DNA of 8,938 nt from Xanthobacteraceae bacterium (GTDB taxonomy: Bacteria; Pseudomonadota; Alphaproteobacteria; Rhizobiales; Xanthobacteraceae): assembly GCA_025929595.1 (NCBI GenBank), contig JAICQA010000093.1, positions 1 to 8,938 of the forward strand, read 5' to 3'. The notes beneath the pieces are model-generated. The model made no database searches. It saw only the letters and a list, made by a program, of their open reading frames with translations, and had not been told where the DNA came from. A program made the position numbers and the translations under genes. Below, piece after piece: positions 6,828 through 8,938 of this stretch; the first letter of the stretch is position 1, and every line of letters begins with the position of its first letter.

Positions 6828-8268
6828 ACTCCGCCCGCCGCGCATGGGGCGGCTGGCGCGCCTGCCGCTCTTCTTCACGCTCGATGGCAAGCGCGCGCTC
6901 GTCGCGGGCGGTTCGGCCGCAGCCGCATGGAAGGCAGAACTCCTGTCCGCGACTGGCGCGACGGTGGATGTTTTCGCCGTCGACGCCAGCGAAGAAATCA
7001 GATCGGTCGTGGCCGAGGCGCCGGGCGGGCAGATCGTTGTGAATGCGCGCGCGTGGTCGGAGAGGGATTTTGCAGACATTGCCATCGCCGTCGGCGCATT
7101 CGAGCACGAGGAGGAAGCCGCGCGCTTCGCCTCCACCGCGCGCGCAGCCGGCGTGCCGGTGAATGTGGTCGACAAGCCCGCCTATTGCGACTTCGCCTTC
7201 GGCTCGATCGTCAATCGCTCGCCGCTCGTCATTGGCATCTCAACGGATGGCGCCGCACCCGTCTTCGGGCAGGCGATCCGCGCGCGCATCGAGGCGATGA
7301 TTCCGCAGGGTTTCATGCGCTGGGCGGAGGCCGCGAAGCGTTGGCGTTCGGAGGTGCAGGCGTCCGGACTTTCTTTCGCAGGCCGGCGGCGCTTCTGGCA
7401 GCTCTTCACCGTGCGCGCGGTGGCGGAACCGAACCGCGAACCAAGCCGCGAAGATTTCCGGGATCTTGTGGGACGGACGCGTGACGAGGGCACGCGCGTG
7501 GACAAGGGCTCGGTAACGCTCGTCGGCGCCGGTCCCGGCGATCCGGAACTGCTCACGCTCCGCGCCGTGCGCGCGCTGCAGTCTGCCGACGTGATCCTGG
7601 TCGACGATCTGGTATCGCCGCAGGTTCTTGACTTCGCCCGGCGCGAGGCGAAGAAAATGCTGGTCGGCAAGACCGGCCGCGGGCCTTCCTGCAAGCAGGA
7701 GGAGATCAACGACCTGATGCTCACGCTCGCCCGCGCCGGCAAGCGCGTGGTGCGGCTGAAGGGGGGCGACCCGCTGATCTTCGGCCGCGCAGGCGAGGAG
7801 GTCGCCGTCTGCGAGCAGGCCGGCATTCCGGTTGAAGTCGTGCCGGGCATTTCCGCCGCACAGGGAGCGGCCGCTCGCCTCGGCGTCTCGCTCACGCACC
7901 GTGACCACGCGCGCCGTGTTCAGTTCGTCACCGGCCACGCCAGGGACGGCGGTCTGCCGGCGGACATTGACTGGCCGAGCATCGCCGATCCGGCGACAAC
8001 GACCGCGGTCTATATGCCGGGCAAGACGCTGAAGGAGTTTATGGGGCATGCCCTCGCGCACGGGCTCTCGCCGTCAACGCCGGCGGTCGCCGTTGCGCAG
8101 GCCACACGCCGGAACGAGCAGCGGATCGTCTCGACGATCGGCCAGATGCCGGAGCGGCTCGCTGGTGAGTCCATGTCCGGCCCATTGCTGGTGCTGATCG
8201 GCCGCGTATTTGGTGAACGGCTGGAAAAGCCAAACGTGCTCGGCCTGGCCTCGGCCAAGTCTGCCTGA
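6802..8268 (+). CDS. cysG: multifunctional siroheme synthase (precorrin-2 dehydrogenase/ferrochelatase + uroporphyrinogen-III C-methyltransferase)
   Basis: This 488-residue protein has the full CysG layout and should convert uroporphyrinogen III to siroheme, the cofactor of NirA. Residues about 20-125 are the NAD-binding dehydrogenase/ferrochelatase fold. It retains NVVD ending at D124, which aligns with catalytic Asp104 of Salmonella CysG. The dimerisation/middle domain (about 126-205) has SIVNRSPLVIGIST and GRRRFWQLF. The SUMT domain (about 236-475) has VTLVGAGPGDPELLTLRA (237-254), KQEEIN, RVVRLKGGDPLIFGRAGEE (315-333), VVPGISAAQGAA, SLTHRDHARRVQFVTGHA and YMPGKTL (404-410). An Arg/Glu-rich linker (about 207-232) joins the two halves. 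The nucleotide-binding loop is AGGSAAAAWKA (35-45): the third glycine of the usual GGG is Ser, and the position of Salmonella Ser128 is Thr148. The overlap with nasA and its own strong ribosome binding site place it in the nitrate operon. It may also supply a sulfite reductase encoded elsewhere. Confidence 0.95.
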   Translation: MSVSRIPSELRPPRMGRLARLPLFFTLDGKRALVAGGSAAAAWKAELLSATGATVDVFAVDASEEIRSVVAEAPGGQIVVNARAWSERDFADIAIAVGAFEHEEEAARFASTARAAGVPVNVVDKPAYCDFAFGSIVNRSPLVIGISTDGAAPVFGQAIRARIEAMIPQGFMRWAEAAKRWRSEVQASGLSFAGRRRFWQLFTVRAVAEPNREPSREDFRDLVGRTRDEGTRVDKGSVTLVGAGPGDPELLTLRAVRALQSADVILVDDLVSPQVLDFARREAKKMLVGKTGRGPSCKQEEINDLMLTLARAGKRVVRLKGGDPLIFGRAGEEVAVCEQAGIPVEVVPGISAAQGAAARLGVSLTHRDHARRVQFVTGHARDGGLPADIDWPSIADPATTTAVYMPGKTLKEFMGHALAHGLSPSTPAVAVAQATRRNEQRIVSTIGQMPERLAGESMSGPLLVLIGRVFGERLEKPNVLGLASAKSA

Positions 8269-8310
8269 CGGCGGTTCCTTTGCGGCCTGTGCATCGCTGG
8301 CTCGGGCGGC

Positions 8311-8316
8311 TATAAG
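8311..8316 (+). promoter_or_regulatory. candidate -10 element for a leaderless dusA transcript
   Basis: TATAAG stands out in the GC-rich 55-nt gap between cysG and dusA. Its 3' end is 7 nt before the dusA ATG, so a transcript starting at the usual distance would begin at or within 2 nt of the ATG. There is no Shine-Dalgarno sequence before dusA, which fits a leaderless mRNA. A -35 is weak: TGTGCA at 8288-8293 matches TTGACA at three of six positions with a 17-nt spacer. Read-through from the operon is the alternative. Confidence 0.3.
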
Positions 8317-8323
8317 CCCGCCG

Positions 8324-8938
8324 ATGAACGCCAAAGCCCATCGCTTCTGCGTCGCACCGATGATGGACTGGACGGACCGGCATTGCCGATTCTTCCACCG
8401 CCTCATGACGCGTCACGCGCTGCTCTATACCGAGATGCTGACGACCGGCGCGGTGATCCATGGCGACCGGGCGCGGCTGATGGGTTTCGATCCGGCCGAG
8501 CATCCGGTCGCGTTGCAGCTTGGCGGGTGCGAGCCGCGCGAGCTCGCGCTTGCGGCAAGGATCGGGGCCGATCTCGGCTATGACGAGATCAATCTCAACG
8601 TTGGCTGTCCGTCCGACCGCGTGCAGAACGGCCGCTTCGGCGCCTGCCTGATGGCGGAGCCCGCGCGTGTGGCGGATGGCATCGCTGCCATGAAGGCCGC
8701 CGTGAATGTGCCGGTGACGGTGAAGTGCCGCCTCGGCATTGACGATCAGGACATCGAGGAATCGCTCGACCGTTTTGTCGATCACGTGATCGCGGCCGGC
8801 GCCGATCTGCTCATCGTTCACGCCCGCAAGGCCTGGCTGCAGGGCCTGTCGCCGCGCGAGAACCGCGACAGTCCTCCGCTCGACTACGACCGCGTCTATC
8901 GCCTCAAGGCGCGACTCGGTGGTTTCCCCGTCGTCATC
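8324..8938 (+). CDS. dusA: tRNA-dihydrouridine(20/20a) synthase DusA, N-terminal part
   Basis: The frame is open to the right edge, giving 205 codons of a protein usually near 330 residues. It is an FMN-dependent enzyme that reduces uridines in the D-loop of tRNA using NADPH. The match to E. coli DusA is strong: APMMDWTDRHCRFF (11-24), LLYTEMLTTGAVIHG (33-47), EHPVALQLGG (59-68), YDEINLNVGCPSDRVQNG (86-103) and FGACLM (105-110). C95 in GCPS is the expected catalytic acid, and K134 in VTVKCRLGIDDQD is a conserved substrate/FMN contact. ARKAWLQGLSPRENRD (167-182) with PPLDYDRVY is specific to the DusA branch and separates it from DusB/DusC. The ATG at 8324 is the only sensible start: the next Met (13) lies inside the conserved APMMDW strand, and no Shine-Dalgarno precedes either. 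The gene has no functional tie to nitrate assimilation; its place here is probably simple adjacency. Confidence 0.95.
   Translation, partial: MNAKAHRFCVAPMMDWTDRHCRFFHRLMTRHALLYTEMLTTGAVIHGDRARLMGFDPAEHPVALQLGGCEPRELALAARIGADLGYDEINLNVGCPSDRVQNGRFGACLMAEPARVADGIAAMKAAVNVPVTVKCRLGIDDQDIEESLDRFVDHVIAAGADLLIVHARKAWLQGLSPRENRDSPPLDYDRVYRLKARLGGFPVVI

Noticed and set aside
6252..7175. A 307-codon minus-strand open frame across the nasA/cysG junction, and similar ones at 4548-5210 and 8039-8821
   Set aside because: All are antisense to strongly supported genes, with compositional-shadow protein sequences and no recognisable domain.
8303..8322. Short inverted repeat (CGGGC/GCCCG, or GGCGG/CCGCC) between cysG and dusA as a terminator
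   Set aside because: The stem is only 5-6 bp, there is no T-tract after it, and it runs directly into the dusA start codon.

Overview
The window is a stretch of high-GC DNA that looks alphaproteobacterial, most likely from the order Hyphomicrobiales (Rhizobiales). The clues are GC-rich codon usage throughout, the NirA/flavoprotein/NasA/CysG gene order, and a CysG with an Ala-rich nucleotide-binding loop. The organism assignment is inference from protein style, not from a marker gene. All six genes lie on the + strand, gene density is close to complete, and I see no RNA gene, insertion sequence, CRISPR array or phage-like gene.

The first five genes form one tightly packed operon for assimilatory nitrate reduction. 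In order they are: the 3' part of a NirB-type FAD/NAD(P)H oxidoreductase (to 737), a siroheme/[4Fe-4S] nitrite reductase NirA (745-2505), a CysJ-like NADPH flavoprotein (2502-4121), the molybdopterin nitrate reductase NasA (4137-6827) and the siroheme synthase CysG (6802-8268). Junctions are a 7-nt gap, a 4-nt ATGA overlap, a 15-nt gap and a 26-nt overlap, which argues for one transcript and translational coupling. After a 55-nt gap comes the tRNA-dihydrouridine synthase DusA, cut by the window end.

The inferred division of labour is as follows. The FAD oxidoreductase passes electrons from NAD(P)H to the C-terminal [2Fe-2S] (BFD-like) domain of NasA, which reduces nitrate to nitrite. The CysJ-like protein passes electrons from NADPH to NirA, which reduces nitrite to ammonium. 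CysG makes the siroheme that NirA needs. The promoter, any nitrate sensor and the transporter must lie upstream of the window.

The most interesting observations concern the second half of this chain. The CysJ-like protein has no flavodoxin (FMN) domain; in its place is a four-cysteine Fe-S module of the RnfB/Fes type. It and NirA also begin with a similar short motif (FTxxQxxxLxGF), which resembles the N-terminal segment of enterobacterial CysJ and may be a shared assembly element. NirA carries the Asn that marks nitrite rather than sulfite reductases. I did not find a wholly unknown system; the rest is a conventional, intact nitrate-assimilation locus.
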